From Solea solea (taxonomy: Eukaryota; Chordata; Actinopteri; Pleuronectiformes; Soleidae), in NCBI RefSeq assembly GCF_958295425.1, contig NC_081152.1, positions 1,800,717-1,864,716 of the forward strand: a stretch of DNA of 64,000 bases, written 5' to 3'. Each line of letters opens with the position of its first letter. Position 1 is the stretch's first letter. The position numbers and the translations under genes are program-made. This document shows, one piece after another, positions 14,243 to 26,114 of this stretch. Under the pieces are notes generated by a model that saw only the letters and a list, made by a program, of their open reading frames with translations, was not told the origin of the DNA and made no database searches.

Positions 14243-14447
14243 CTTTTTTTTAAGTGTATTTTTTGGGCTTTTCGTTGCCTTTAATTGATGGCAGAGTGGA
14301 GAGAGAGACAAGAAATGGGGAGGTAGAGAGGGGAAACAACATGCAGGAAAGGGTGGCTGATACAGGATTCGAACCAGGGATGCAATGAGGTACTTGAACA
14401 TGGGGTGCAGCTTTACCATGCGAGCTAACGCTTGCCGCAATATTGTA
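14243..14447 (-). repeat. SINE in satellite, copy 2 (full length)
   Basis: On the minus strand, a tRNA-like head (TAGCTCGCATGGTAAAGC, box B GGTTCGAATCC) is followed by a CT-rich body and a tail, AATTAAAGGCAACGAAAAGC, then an A-run. The A-run joins the satellite at ...GTCATAGTATG. Confidence 0.9.
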
Positions 14448-14768
14448 CACTATGACATGTGTGTCTCGTCTTGGACAACATACTAACCTATGACTTTTTG
14501 ACTGATTTTGGACGACATACTATACTATGACTTTTTGACTGATTTTGGACGACATACTATACTATGACTTTTTGACTGATTTTGGACGACATACTAACCT
14601 ATGACTTTTTTGAGCGATTTTGGACGACATACTAACCTATGACTTTTTTGAGTGATTTGGGACGACATACTAAACTATGACTTTTTTGACTGATTTTGGA
14701 CGACATACCAAAGTATGACTTCTTTGAGTGATTTTGGACTACATACTAACCTATGACTTTTTTGACCG

Positions 14769-14880
14769 GGAAACAACATGCAGATAAGGGTGGGTGATAC
14801 AGGATTCGAACCAATGAGGTATTTGAACATGGGGCAGCAGCTTTACCATGCGAGCCAAACGCTTGCCCCAAAGTTGTACA
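14769..14880 (-). repeat. SINE in satellite, copy 3 (tail missing)
   Basis: It has the same truncated form and junction with the satellite as copy 1 at 13659-13780, but lacks a short segment before box B. The surrounding satellite variants (GACATACCAAAGTATGACTT, TTTGGACTACATA) are also shared with copy 1, so the two are duplicates of one block. Confidence 0.85.
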
Positions 14881-15447
14881 CTATGACATGTATGTCTCGT
14901 CTTAGACAACATACTATACTATGACTTTTTTGAGCGATTTTGGACGACATACTAACCTATGACTTTTTTGAGCGATTTTGGACGACATACTAACCTATGA
15001 CTTTTTTGAGCGATTTTGGACGACATACTAACCTATGACTTTTTGAGTGATTTTGGACGACATACCAAAGTATGACTTTTTTGAGTGATTTTGGGCGACA
15101 TACTAACCTATGACTTTTTGAGTGATTTTGGACGACATACTATACTATGACTTTTTGAGTGATTTTGGACGACATACTATACTATGACTTTTTTGAGCGA
15201 TTTTGGACGAAATACTAACCTATGACTTTTTGAGTGATTTTGGAGGACATACTATACTATGACTTTTTTGAGCGATTTTGGACGACATACTAACCTATGA
15301 CTTTTTTGAGCGATTTTGGACGACATACTAACCTATGACTTTTTGAGTGATTTTGGACAACATACCAAAGTATGACTTTTTTGAGTGATTTTGGGTGACA
15401 TACTAACCTATGACTATTTTGAGCGATTTGGGACAACATACTATGAC

Positions 15448-15656
15448 TTTTTTTTAAGTGTTTTTTTTGGGCTTTTCGTTGCCTTTAATTGATAGCAGAA
15501 TGGAGAGAGAGACAAGAAATGGGGAGGTAGAGAGGGGAAACAACATGCAGGAAAGGGTGGTTGATACAGGATTCGAACCAACGATGCAATGAGGTATTTG
15601 AACATGGGGCAGCAGCTTTACCATGCGAGCCAAACGCTTGCCCCAAAGTTGTACAC
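15448..15656 (-). repeat. SINE in satellite, copy 4 (full length)
   Basis: Full tRNA-like head, CT-rich body and A-rich tail on the minus strand. Its head resembles copies 1 and 3 (GCCAAACGCTTGCCCC on plus) while its tail resembles copies 2, 5 and 6, so it links the truncated and full-length groups. Confidence 0.9.
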
Positions 15657-16253
15657 TATGACATGTATGTCTCGTCTTAGACAACATACTAAACTATGAC
15701 TTTTTTGAGTGATTTTGGACGACATACTATACTATGACTTTTTTGACTGATTTTGGACGACATACTAACCTATGACTTTTTTGAGCGATTTTGGACGAAA
15801 TACTAACCTATGACTTTTTTGAGCGATTTTGGACGACATACTAACCTATGACTTTTTTCACTGATTTTGGACGACATACTATACTATGACTTTTTTGTCG
15901 CATTTTGGACGACATACTAACCTATGACTTTTTTGGGTGATTTTGGACGACATACTATACTATGACTTTTTTTGTATCATTTTAGACAACATACTATACT
16001 ATGACTTTTTTGACCGATTTTGGAGGACATACTATACTATGACTTTTCTGAGCGATTTTGGACGACATACTATACTATGACTTTTTTGGACGACATACTA
16101 ACCTATGACTTTTTGAGTGATTTTGGACGACATACTAACCTATGACTTTTTTGTCACATTTTGGACGACATACTAACCTATGACTTTTTGTCACATTTTG
16201 GACGACATACTAACCTATGACTTTTTTGAGCGATTTTGGACGACATACTATGA

Positions 16254-16460
16254 CTTTTTTTTAAGTGTATTTTTTGGGCTTTTCGTTGCCTTTAATTGAT
16301 GGCAGAGTGGAGAGAGAGACAAGAAATGGGGAGGTAGAGAGGGGAAACAACATGCAGGAAAGGGTGGCTGATACAGGATTCGAACCAGGGATGCAATGAG
16401 GTACTTGAACATGGGGTGCAGCTTCACCATGCGAGCTAAACGCTTGCCACAATATTGTAC
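16254..16460 (-). repeat. SINE in satellite, copy 5 (full length)
   Basis: Nearly identical to copy 2, including GATGCAATGAGGTACTTGAA on plus, and entered at the same place in the 38-bp unit (CATACTATGAC then the T-run). Confidence 0.9.
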
Positions 16461-17641
16461 ACTATGACATGTGTGTCTCGTCTTGGACAACATACTAAAC
16501 TATGACTTTTTTGAGCGCTTTTGGATGACATACTATACTATGACTTTTTTTAGTGATTTTGGACGGCATACTATACTATGACTTTTTTGGATGATTTTGG
16601 ACGACATACTATACTATGACTTTTTTGAGCGATTTTGGATGACATACTATACTATGACTTTTTTGACCGATTTTGGATGACATACTATACTATGACTTTT
16701 TTTAGTGATTTTGGACGGCATACTATACTATGACTTTTTTGGATGATTTTGGACGACATACTATACTATGACTTTTTTGACTGATTTTGGACGACATACT
16801 AACCTATGACTTTTTTGAGCGATTTTGGACGACATACTAACCTATGACTTTTTTGAGCGATTTTGGACGACATACTATACTATGACTTTTTTGACTGATT
16901 TTGGACGACATACTAACCTATGACTTTTTTGACTGATTTTGGACGACATACTAACCTATGACTTTTTTGACTGATTTTGGATGGCATAATATACTATGAC
17001 TTTTTTGGATGATTTTGGACGACATACTATACTATGACTTTTTTGAGCGATTTCGCACAACATACTATACTATGACTTTTTTGACTGATTTTGGATGACA
17101 TACTATACTATGACTTTTTTTAGTGATTTTGGACGGCATACTATACTATGACATTTTTTTGGATGATTTTGGACGACATACTATACTATGACTTTTTTGA
17201 CTGATTTTGGACGACATACTAACCTATGACTTTTTTGAGCGATTTTGGACGACATACTAACCTATGACTTTTTTGAACGATTTTGGACGACATACTATAC
17301 TATGACTTTTTTGACTGATTTTGGACGACATACTAACCTATGACTTTTTTGACTGATTTTGGACGACATACTAACCTATGACTTTTTTGACTGATTTTGG
17401 ACGACATACTATACTATGACTTTTTTGACTGATTTTGGACGACATACTAACCTATGACTTTTTTGTCACATTTTGGAAGACATACTAACCTATGACTTTT
17501 TCTACTGATTTTAGACGACATACTATACTATGACTTTTTTGGGTGATTTTGGACGACATACTAACCTATGACTTTTTTGAGTGATTTTGGACAACATACT
17601 AACCTATGACTTTTTGAGTGATTTTGGACGACATACTAACC

Positions 17642-18625
17642 CACATATGTCAGAGTCAAGGCCCGCGGGCCGGATCCGGCCCGTGAATGAGTTGTCTCTG
17701 GCCCGCGGGATGATATTTAATTACTATTAAAACTGGCCCGCAGTATTATGTGCCCGCAGCACCATAATACTACAAATCCCAAGATGCATTGCGAGTGCAT
17801 TGGCGTGTACCGAGTGCCCGCAAGCGAGCGCGATCCCGCGTCTTCTCTTCATGAGCAGCAGCACAGTCACAGTGGAGGACTAAACATCGCCGTCAATTTT
17901 CATCTCCCTCTCCCCCAAAACGGCAAGGTAGAAGGTAGACGCTGAACACAGGGGGTTTCAAGACAGGTGGGAGACAGAATACATGTTCACCGAAGTAAAA
18001 TGAAAGCCTGTGTGTCTTGTGTGTGGAGACAGCGTGTCTGTTATGAAAGAATATAACTTAAGAAGGCACTATGAAACAACGAAACACACAGACGCACAGA
18101 AAGACAAATCTTGCCTAAGAAATGAATGCAACTGTTTTGCACTTTTTCCAAGTTTGCACTAACTTTTCTAATTTTATTATAAAAGACAGTCATTGGTGAG
18201 GATCAGAGCAGCACACTGATTTGTTTTTAATGCATGCTGTTTCATTTTTGCATTTATCTCGCCATTGAGCTTTGAAGGACAATTACATTTTGCTGTTTAC
18301 CTGTTAAAAAGAAGAAGAAGAAAAAACGTTTTCAATTTGTTACTGAAAGAGCCTTGAGAAAATATTGCAACTGATTTTATTTATGTTTTGCTTAATTTAA
18401 TTTAATTTAATTTAATTTAATTTAATTTAATTTAATTTAATTTAATTTAATTTAATTTAATTTAATTTAATGATTAATGTTAAGTGCAATATAGGCTGTG
18501 TTATTGGTATTGGTTCAATATGTGCAATAATTGCGAGTTTTAATAAACATTGAACCAGCCCGGCCCTCCACTTGTACCATTTTTTTTTATTTTGGCCCCC
18601 CGTGTATTTGACTTTGACATGACTG
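17642..18625 (+). mobile_element. Nonautonomous hAT element with a decayed transposase N-terminus
   Basis: A 984-bp insertion in the satellite is flanked by a perfect 8-bp target duplication, TACTAACC, at 17634-17641 and 18626-18633. The ends are imperfect inverted repeats (CACATATGTCAGAGTCAA and TTGACTTTGACATGACTG), next to GGCCCGCGGGCC. Inside, about 17965-18120 reads RWETEYMFTEVK, a stop, then KPVCLVCGDSVSVMKEYNLR and RHYETTKH, a C2HC zinc-finger segment as in GTF2IRD2/ZBED-like hAT transposases. The catalytic domain is missing. A (TTTAA)n run lies at about 18391-18470. Confidence 0.9.
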
Positions 18626-19062
18626 TACTAACCTATGACTTTTTTGTCACATTTTGGACGACATACCAAAGTAAGACTTCTTTGAGTGATTTTGGACGAC
18701 ATACTAACCTATGACTTTTTTGAGTGATTTTGAACGACATACTATACTATGACTTTTTGAGTGATTTTGGACGACATACTAACCTATGACTTTTTGAGTG
18801 ATTTTGGACGACATACTAACCTATGACTTTTTTGTCACATTTTGGACGACATACTAACCTATGACTTTTTTGAGCGATTTTGGACGACATACTATACTAT
18901 GACTTCTTTGAGCGACATACTATACTATGACTTTTTTGACTAATTTTGGAGGACATACTATACTATGACTTTTTTGACTAACATACTATACTATACTATG
19001 ACTTTTTTGACTAACATACTATACTATGACTTTTTTGAGTGATTCGGGACAACATACTATGA

Positions 19063-19291
19063 CTTTTTTTTAAGTGTATTTTTTGGGCTTTTCGTTGCCT
19101 TTAATTGATGGCAGAGTGGAGAGAGAGAGAGACACGAAATGGGGAGGTAGAGAGGGGAAACAACATGCAGGTAAGGGTGGCTGATACAGGATTCGAACCA
19201 GGGATGCTACTTGAGCACCAACCAGGGATGGGTACTTGAACATGGGGTGCGGCTTTACCATGCGAGCTAAACGCTTGCCACAATATTGTAC
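19063..19291 (-). repeat. SINE in satellite, copy 6 (full length, internal insertion)
   Basis: Full-length copy with an extra GA pair in the body and a short internal duplication around ACCAGGGATG (19196-19230). The left flank GTGATTCGGGACAACATACT is the same as that of copy 2. Confidence 0.9.
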
Positions 19292-20234
19292 ACTATGACA
19301 TGTGTGTCTCGTCTTGGACAACATACTAAACTATGACTTTTTTGAGCGCTTTTGGACGACATACTATACTATGACTTTTTTGAGCGATTTTGCACGACAT
19401 ACTATACTATGACTTTTTTGACCGATTTTGGACGACATACTATACTATGACTTTTTTGAGTGATTTTGGACGGCATACTATACCAGACTTTTTTGAGTGA
19501 TTTTGGACGACATACTATACTATGACTTTTTTGAGTGATTTTGGACGGCATACTATACTATGACTTTTTTGAGTGATTTTGGACGGCATACTATACTATG
19601 ACTTTTTTGATCGATTTTGGACGACATACTATACTATGACTTTTTTGAGTGATTTTGGACGGCATACTATACTATGACTTTTTTGAGTGATTTTGGACAA
19701 CATACTAACCTATGACTTTTTTGAGCGATTTTGGACGACATACTATACTATGACTTTTTTGAGGGATTTTGGACAACATACTATACTATGACTTTTTTGA
19801 CCAATTTTGGATGACATACTATACTGTGACTTTTTTGTCACATTTTGGACAACATACTAACCTATGACTTTTTTGACCGATTTTGGACGACATACTATAG
19901 TATGACTTTTTTGAGCGATTTTGGGCAACATACTGAACTATGACTTTTTTGAGCGATTTTGGACGACATACTAACCTATGACTTTTTTGAACGATTTTGG
20001 GCGACATACTGAACTATGACTTTTTTGAGCAATTTTGGACGACATACTATACTATTACTTTTTTGAGCGATTTTGGATGACATACTATACTATGACTTTT
20101 TTGAGCGATTTTGGACGACATACTTACCTATGACTTTTTTGTCACATTTTGAACGACATATTATACTATGACGTTTTTGAGTGATTTTGGACAACAAACT
20201 AACCTATGACTTTTTTGAGCAAATTTGGACGACA

Positions 20235-20302
20235 TACTATTTAGTATGTTGTCCATACTATAGTATATAGACAATAGTATGTTGTCCATACTATTTGACC
20301 AT
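20235..20302. repeat. Inverted satellite patch near the right edge
   Basis: Within the array the text switches to AGTATGTTGTCC, the reverse complement of GGACAACATACT, twice, around CATACTATAGTATATAGACA. The stretch therefore contains fragments in opposite orientation that could fold back. Confidence 0.8.
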
Positions 20303-20988
20303 TTTTGGACGACATACTATACTATGACTTTTTTGTCACATTTTGGAAAAGATACTAACCTATGACTTTTTTGACCGATTTTGGACAACATACTATACTA
20401 TGACTTTTTTGACCGATTTTGGGCGACATACTAAAGTATGACTTTTTTGAGCGATTTTGAATGACATACTATACTATGACTTTTTTGAGCGATTTTGGAC
20501 GACATACTATACTATTACTTTTTTGAGCGATTTTGGACGACATACTAACCTATGACTTTTTTGTCACATTTTGAACGACATACTATACTATGACTTTTTT
20601 GAGCGATTTTGGACGACATACTATACTATGACATACTTCAGTCATTTTCGACGACATACTATACTATGACTTTTTTGTTCATGAAAACTCACCCCATAAG
20701 AAACTGAAAAGTATTCCTGCAGACATTTTATCCAGTTTTATTTCATCAAGATTTATAAAAAAAACTTCCTTCCTGTCCCTATCCCCTGGGGCCATACATT
20801 CCTTCACATGTTGTCGGACACTATTTTGTAGACATAAGCGTGAAGGAGAGTCTTTGCGTTTGCTTGATTCGGTCTTAAAAATACGTACGTATGTACTTTC
20901 AATGCAGTAATTGGATACAGTCAAAATAGAAACCTGGGGATGTTGTGAATGAAACGGATCCAAATGATCACTGCGCATACTGTTATAC

Positions 20989-20989
<1 letters not shown>

Positions 20990-21023
<34 letters not shown>
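20990..21023. repeat. (CA)n microsatellite
   Basis: Uninterrupted CA repeat of about 16 units, just outside the satellite array. Confidence 0.97.
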
Positions 21024-21024
<1 letters not shown>

Positions 21025-21039
21025 TAAACTCACTGGCAG

Positions 21040-21197
21040 CATCCAATACTCAATAATCTGATCATCCATGCAGTCAGTGACAGCGGTTGTTTGGTGTGTA
21101 CTTTCAGAACAGAAACATCTGACTATCGTGAGCTTTACTTCAACATAAACTATCCCTCTGCAACTTCTTTATTTTGGTAGACTCGACTTCACACCAG
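21040..21197 (+). other. slc4a5: Possible 5' untranslated exon of slc4a5
   Basis: The segment ends in a strong donor, CACACCAG/GTAAGACATT at 21197, in the strand and position expected for a noncoding first exon. The first coding exon at 24902 starts with a splice acceptor, so an upstream exon must exist. No promoter element was recognised; the left boundary is a guess. Confidence 0.25.
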
Positions 21198-22329
21198 GTA
21201 AGACATTACTCCTATTTTGGTTATTTTAACCGGAAAAGCATTTGGAGGAAAGTGAATGGATCCCAATACATTGTTTGGTATTTAGTTTTTTTCTAAATGG
21301 CTTGTTGTTGGGACCTACTTATATATTTGACTGTATGTGTTTTTGCAAGTGTTTTATCACACATTTCATAGGTGACAAAAGTTAGTCAAAAAAAAGTGGC
21401 TTTTTAATGTTTTTTTGGCACTAAAACTTCCTTAGTCATCTTCTCCAGTCTTCACAGAGAAGACTGTTTCCAATTTAAAAAGTCACACAGAGTTGCTGTT
21501 GTCATATTTTTATTCCAAAATGAGGAACTAATCGAGAATACATGCCTTTACCTTGTCCATAACCCACAGCTTGCAGCTAATTACCACTTAATTATTAAAT
21601 TACACCTTATTGGGTAGGACAGTGGGAGAGGCTATGGAGCAGAAATTGCTCCATATTGTATGCTCACTTGAAATTGTTCACAAAAAATGACATATTTATC
21701 ATTTCACAGACTATAACTGTGATAATCCGTGTTACACTGTGAAATTGCTATAGGTGTGGTAACTAAAGGAAAGTTTTTATCCAGGAAAATACTGCAAAGT
21801 GACAGTAAATGACAGGAAAATGTTGCATCGTCTACAAAGAAAATCACTGAATTTGAAATGAATGTAAACATGGCAGTTTTTACAAGTTAAAGAAAAATTC
21901 ACAGAAATAAATGTATAAAAAATGACTGTGATGTTACAGGTAAATGCAGTAGACACTGCCGTATCATTATAGATGTTATCCTCTCTTGTATTAGGTTTTT
22001 GGTCTTAGTCTGAGGGGTACAAATAGTTACTGTTTATCAGTGTTAGGATTATGAGAAAATGTGAAAAATATGAAAATGTTCCCCACTATAAGGAGTCCCG
22101 AGCCCCAAAAAACCTTGCTATCGTTGGACTCAATGTCAAGTGGAAAACAATGTTGTGTTAAATCACCCTTGTTGAAATTCTAAGTAAACGCTACAGTGCC
22201 AAACATATGGCGATTTTTGTCGTTCATGTTATTCCTCTGCCTCTGAAACAGTGTAACATCTGAAAACAGGCTCTGTCAAGAATGACCAGGGGTTTTTTGA
22301 GCTGCAGAAATCACATGGGAACCTTTTTG

Positions 22330-22604
22330 TGGGTGCTGCTTTGTCTTTTCAGTCAAACTCCAATCTGTTTGCATCTGGTTTCCTCCCACAGTCCAAAAAC
22401 ATGCAGAGGTTAAATACACTAAATTAACCCTATAGGTGTGAATGTGAGAGTGAACGGTTATTGGTCTCTGTAAGTTTGCTCTGCGATGGACTGGTGACCT
22501 GTCCATGGTGTACCCCGCCTTTCGCCCTATGTCAGCTGGGATTGGCTGCGGCTCCCCACGACCCTGGTGTGGAGGATAAAGTTGAAAACAATGAATGAAT
22601 GTTC

Positions 22605-22643
<39 letters not shown>
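22330..22643 (+). repeat. Teleost SINE-like repeat with GT microsatellite
   Basis: The words TCCTCCCACAGTCCAAAAAC, GATGGACTGGTGACCTGTCC and GTGTACCCCGCCTTTCGCCC are ones I know from a very common fish dispersed repeat. It ends in a GAATGAATG tail at about 22600. A (GT)n run follows at 22611-22641. Confidence 0.75.
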
Positions 22644-23295
22644 ACGATTGAACTCATGTGACTGTCCTTCACAGTCACTGCATGGGCTTCGGGGAGTAGG
22701 AGGTGATCAGAAATGACATCTATTGATCAGCCTAGAAAACACCCCTGAATCAGCTTTAGACAGCAACACTCTGTGATCAGGTCACTACAACATCTGTGGG
22801 TGTTACTGACGAACAGAAATGGAAAACACTCGAGAAACAAAATTCATAGAAATACATGTTGTTGAAGTTGGATTGCTCACATTTATTCATAAATAATTCC
22901 TCCCTAAAAAAGCTGTGAGAGCATTTTGCTGTGATTAACTCAGTTCTAGAGCAAAGAGATCCCAGCCGTCATGTTCATGTGGGACCCATAAGGGTTATAT
23001 TCAGACTGAAAATATGGGTTTTGTCTGGGGTTTCCATTGTGGTTCCACCTGTGTTTGCCCACATGGCCATATCTCATCAGCATTCATTTTCAGGGCAACA
23101 AGGTCTGCCTCACCTTGTGCCTTTTTCACTCTGGTTTTATGTCAGCAAGACTAAATATGTCACACACACATTCATTAAAGATAATAGCCTGACTGTGGAA
23201 AGTGTAAAATGAATGTGTCTGCAAACATTCTATTGGCGACTTACAAAGAGACAGCAACAGCATCGACCCAGTGTGTGAGGGATAGCACATTCTGA

Positions 23296-23326
23296 GGCTT
23301 GGCTCGGCTCGGCTCGGCTCGGCTCG
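23296..23326. repeat. (GGCTC)n microsatellite
   Basis: Five to six copies of GGCTC/GGCTT in tandem. Surrounding sequence has no gene signal. Confidence 0.85.
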
Positions 23327-23639
23327 CCACAGCCACACATTGCGTTTCTCCCACGTAGTTGAACAGGAAATGAACAAATACAGGGATTTGTAATATTAAA
23401 ATGATCAAAGTTATTGGAATCATACAGAAAACTAATATATTGTACAACTGGACTAATTTATTTCATGTGGTAGTGGAAAGTAATGAATTACATTTACTAA
23501 AATGTTACTTAAGTATGTTTTTTGGAAGTACTGCACTGCACTGCGTTTTAAATCACATCCAGTACTGAGTAAAAACATGTGAGGTGTTACCTTATTATTA
23601 ACGGCAGCAAAGCATGCCAGTGTTCACTCAACCGGAACC

Positions 23640-24015
23640 GGTTTCTGTTGTCCCCATGAGGACTACTGGTCCTGACAAGGATTTGATTGGATTGGATGTA
23701 TATTGTGCGGGATATGACAAGTGACAAGTATTTTTAACAGTGTTATTGCTCCACAATGTGATGACAGCATTATACAGTGTGATGGCAGTGGGGATGACTG
23801 ACCTGGGGAGGTGCTCTGTCACTACACTGTGTAGGCAGCCAGGTTTAGATGACCTACATATGTCTTCAAAGAGACACAGCTGGTGTCTATTAATGTCCAT
23901 TAAATCCTTGATAGGTCAAGGGCTGGGGTACTCCTGTGTAAGGTACCCGATCCCCATGGCTCATTGCGTACTCTTTATCCCGGTTCCAAGCCCGGACAGA
24001 TTGGGGGTTGCTATA
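23640..24015 (+). repeat. Retroposon-like dispersed sequence
   Basis: The stretch TGATGGCAGTGGGGATGACT, then CTGGGGAGGTGCTCTGTC, resembles a conserved region I associate with fish LINE/SINE 3' parts. A tRNA-like box B, GGTTCCAAGCCC, lies at about 23982. No intact coding frame. Confidence 0.4.
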
Positions 24016-24901
24016 GGGTAAAAATCTTAATATGATCATAATAATAAACACCAGGTGTCTGTACTATGACATCTTGGGTTATCAGATAAATTCCTTTTGT
24101 AAATCTGTGTTTGACAACATTTTATTAAGGTTTATAAATGTCATATAAAACATTAACCTTTCATATTAATTTTTTGTGAGTGTATAAAGAGGATAAATCA
24201 GTCGCACAACCACACGTGGCCATTTTGCACAACCTGGCAACCCCACACTTGTTCATATTGTTGACTAATTAAAAACAAACAAAGCCACCAGGTGATGATT
24301 GCACAGTGACAATAATCAGCAATACTGTGTGTAGTTTATCTGATGTTTTTGCTCTGTGCTTTAATCGAGGTCATAAAACTTCAAAAGGCCACATTTGAGG
24401 ATTCATCTCGGACAGATTGCACTTTCTTGTGTACTTGTGAAAAGCTTTTTGTAAATAAAAGTTGTAGGAGATGATTTATTTTAAACTTCATTTTAGCCTT
24501 TATGGAGTGTTTGGCCAGGTATCTGCAGCTGTTTGAGTTCCAGCCTGGTCATAAAAGGCTGCTGGGGTTTTCCATTGAGTTTTCCCCTCGTCATCCTTCG
24601 ATTTGTTGAGGTTGCAGCGGCACATGTGTTGCCATGTGGGCTGATTGAGCATGTGGGGCACTAGGAGTGACCAATGGTGTGTAACTGGACAGTAAAGTGC
24701 AATGTTTGACGTAGTGGCTCTGTGTGTCGGTCTGTTTGTGTTTCCGCACTTGCCAATATGACCAACAGAGGCCGACAGAGGCGTGTTGCGTGAATGGGGT
24801 GCAGTCGGCCGTCTCTGATCGCCTTGTTTGGTAATGGTTTGGTCATTTTCTCACATTCCTCCAGTAAACCTGCTCCTCCTCGTGTGTGCTTGCTATTTCA
24901 G

Positions 24902-26114
24902 AATGGATCATCATGACTGGCAGAGAGGAAGGAGCAGAGGTCACCGTCACTATGAGGATGATGATGGTAAGATGACAGTATGATAAGTATAGTCCATAGT
25001 GTTAGCTGTAAGTGTAGCAACTCCTTTAATGAAGGCTGATGTTTTTTTAATTGTATGTAACGGTACATGTTGTGTACCGTGTGGACATTGTAAAGGGCTT
25101 TACAAATAAACTTTGGTTGATTCATTGATTGAAATGTGTTTGGGGAAACTCTAAAACACACAATGTGTTCTGTTTAAAACCCCTTTTTGTGAACTATGAA
25201 AAACAGGATTTATCAGGCTTACATATTTATTTATAATATAGTTCTTAATAAACAGATATTTGTTGACACTATAATGTCTCTGCAGATTGATCATCACTAT
25301 ACATCTTATACTGTAACTTATAATGATAAATAATTATGTTCCTCTGAGATCTGTTTTATAATGCCTAATTATTTTACATCTTGTAAACATGTAAACATAC
25401 AGAGAACAATAAGGAAACTCGTCTTGAATCAGTTGCTTTGTTTATATGGACATAAGTAATCATAAAAGCCTGATTGGATTAAGAATAATGTCATGTAAAC
25501 AGAGCTTATGAATTTGAAGCATTTTTTTTAAAGATGCTTCATGTTGCTGAAAATCATTGATGAATTTACTGCTGTTTATGTAAATATAATATGATATAAC
25601 ACATCATATGTATGTGGATGAGGAAAACATAAACATTTATTTATACATTGACAAACAAAAATGGTTGACAATCATGAATATATTACTTCAGTTGGTAACA
25701 CCTTCATTAATTCAGTTCAGTCAAACTCAATTAAGAAAGCTGTCTTCCTATAAATTACGTTATGTTTTTAAGTTTGTCAACCATTTTTTTAGAGTAGAAA
25801 AAGCTTGTGTACACATGTACACAGTGTTGTTGGACTTATCGCTCACGCTTCTTTCACCTGTCCTCTCTCTCTCTCTCTCTGTCTCTTAGATTCCCAGCAG
25901 CTTTCCATCGGTGTTCCAGTCTCTCAAAGACGCAAAAGGCGCCGACACCACTCCCACGCCAGTGACACTGACCGCAGTGCGCGACACATGCACTACGACC
26001 ACCACACGCATCGTGAACCCACTCATCCAGGGTATTACCACGACAGAGAGGAGGAGGAGCACTATGAAGACTACGAGGGCAGTACGGAGCGTCACGGGCA
26101 TACTGACCCCTCAG
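24902..26114 (+). CDS. slc4a5: slc4a5 long amino-terminal exons, histidine-rich
   Basis: Exon 1 (24902-24966, Met at 24903) follows the acceptor TGCTATTTCAG and ends at GATGATG/GTAAG. Exon 2 (25890-26114) follows a CT-rich acceptor and ends at CCTCAG/GTTAGG. Together they encode about 96 residues, very rich in His, Arg, Asp and Glu ([20 protein letters not shown] at the start). The segment [18 protein letters not shown] matches the conserved GVxxP-plus-basic region of electrogenic cotransporters. The phase at the end is 1, the same as the alternative first exon at 27450. Confidence 0.85.

Larger units (their letters stand above)
7240..20672. repeat. Large tandem array of a 38-bp satellite unit
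   Basis: About 13.4 kb consists of head-to-tail 38-bp units with the core TTTTGGACGACATACTA followed by a variable 4-5 bp (either TACTA or ACCTA) and TGACTTTTTTG. A second variable site lies between the T-run and TTTTGG (AGCGA, ACTGA, AGTGA, GGTGA or TCACA). The TACTA and ACCTA types alternate irregularly. The left edge (7240-7420) and right edge (20230-20672) are more diverged, as expected if homogenisation is strongest inside. Interruptions are six SINE copies and one hAT element, listed separately. Minus-strand open frames reading SSKI/QKSH/RLVC are periodic artefacts, since three 38-bp units equal 38 codons. Confidence 0.97.

Noticed and set aside
13659..19291. Box A/B motifs as functional tRNA genes
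   Set aside because: The acceptor stem does not pair, the copies carry a common non-tRNA body and A-tail, and they are SINEs.
7240..20672. CRISPR-like alternation of repeats and short variable linkers
   Set aside because: The whole 38-bp unit is repetitive, the linkers fall into five recurring types rather than unique spacers, and the surroundings are clearly vertebrate.
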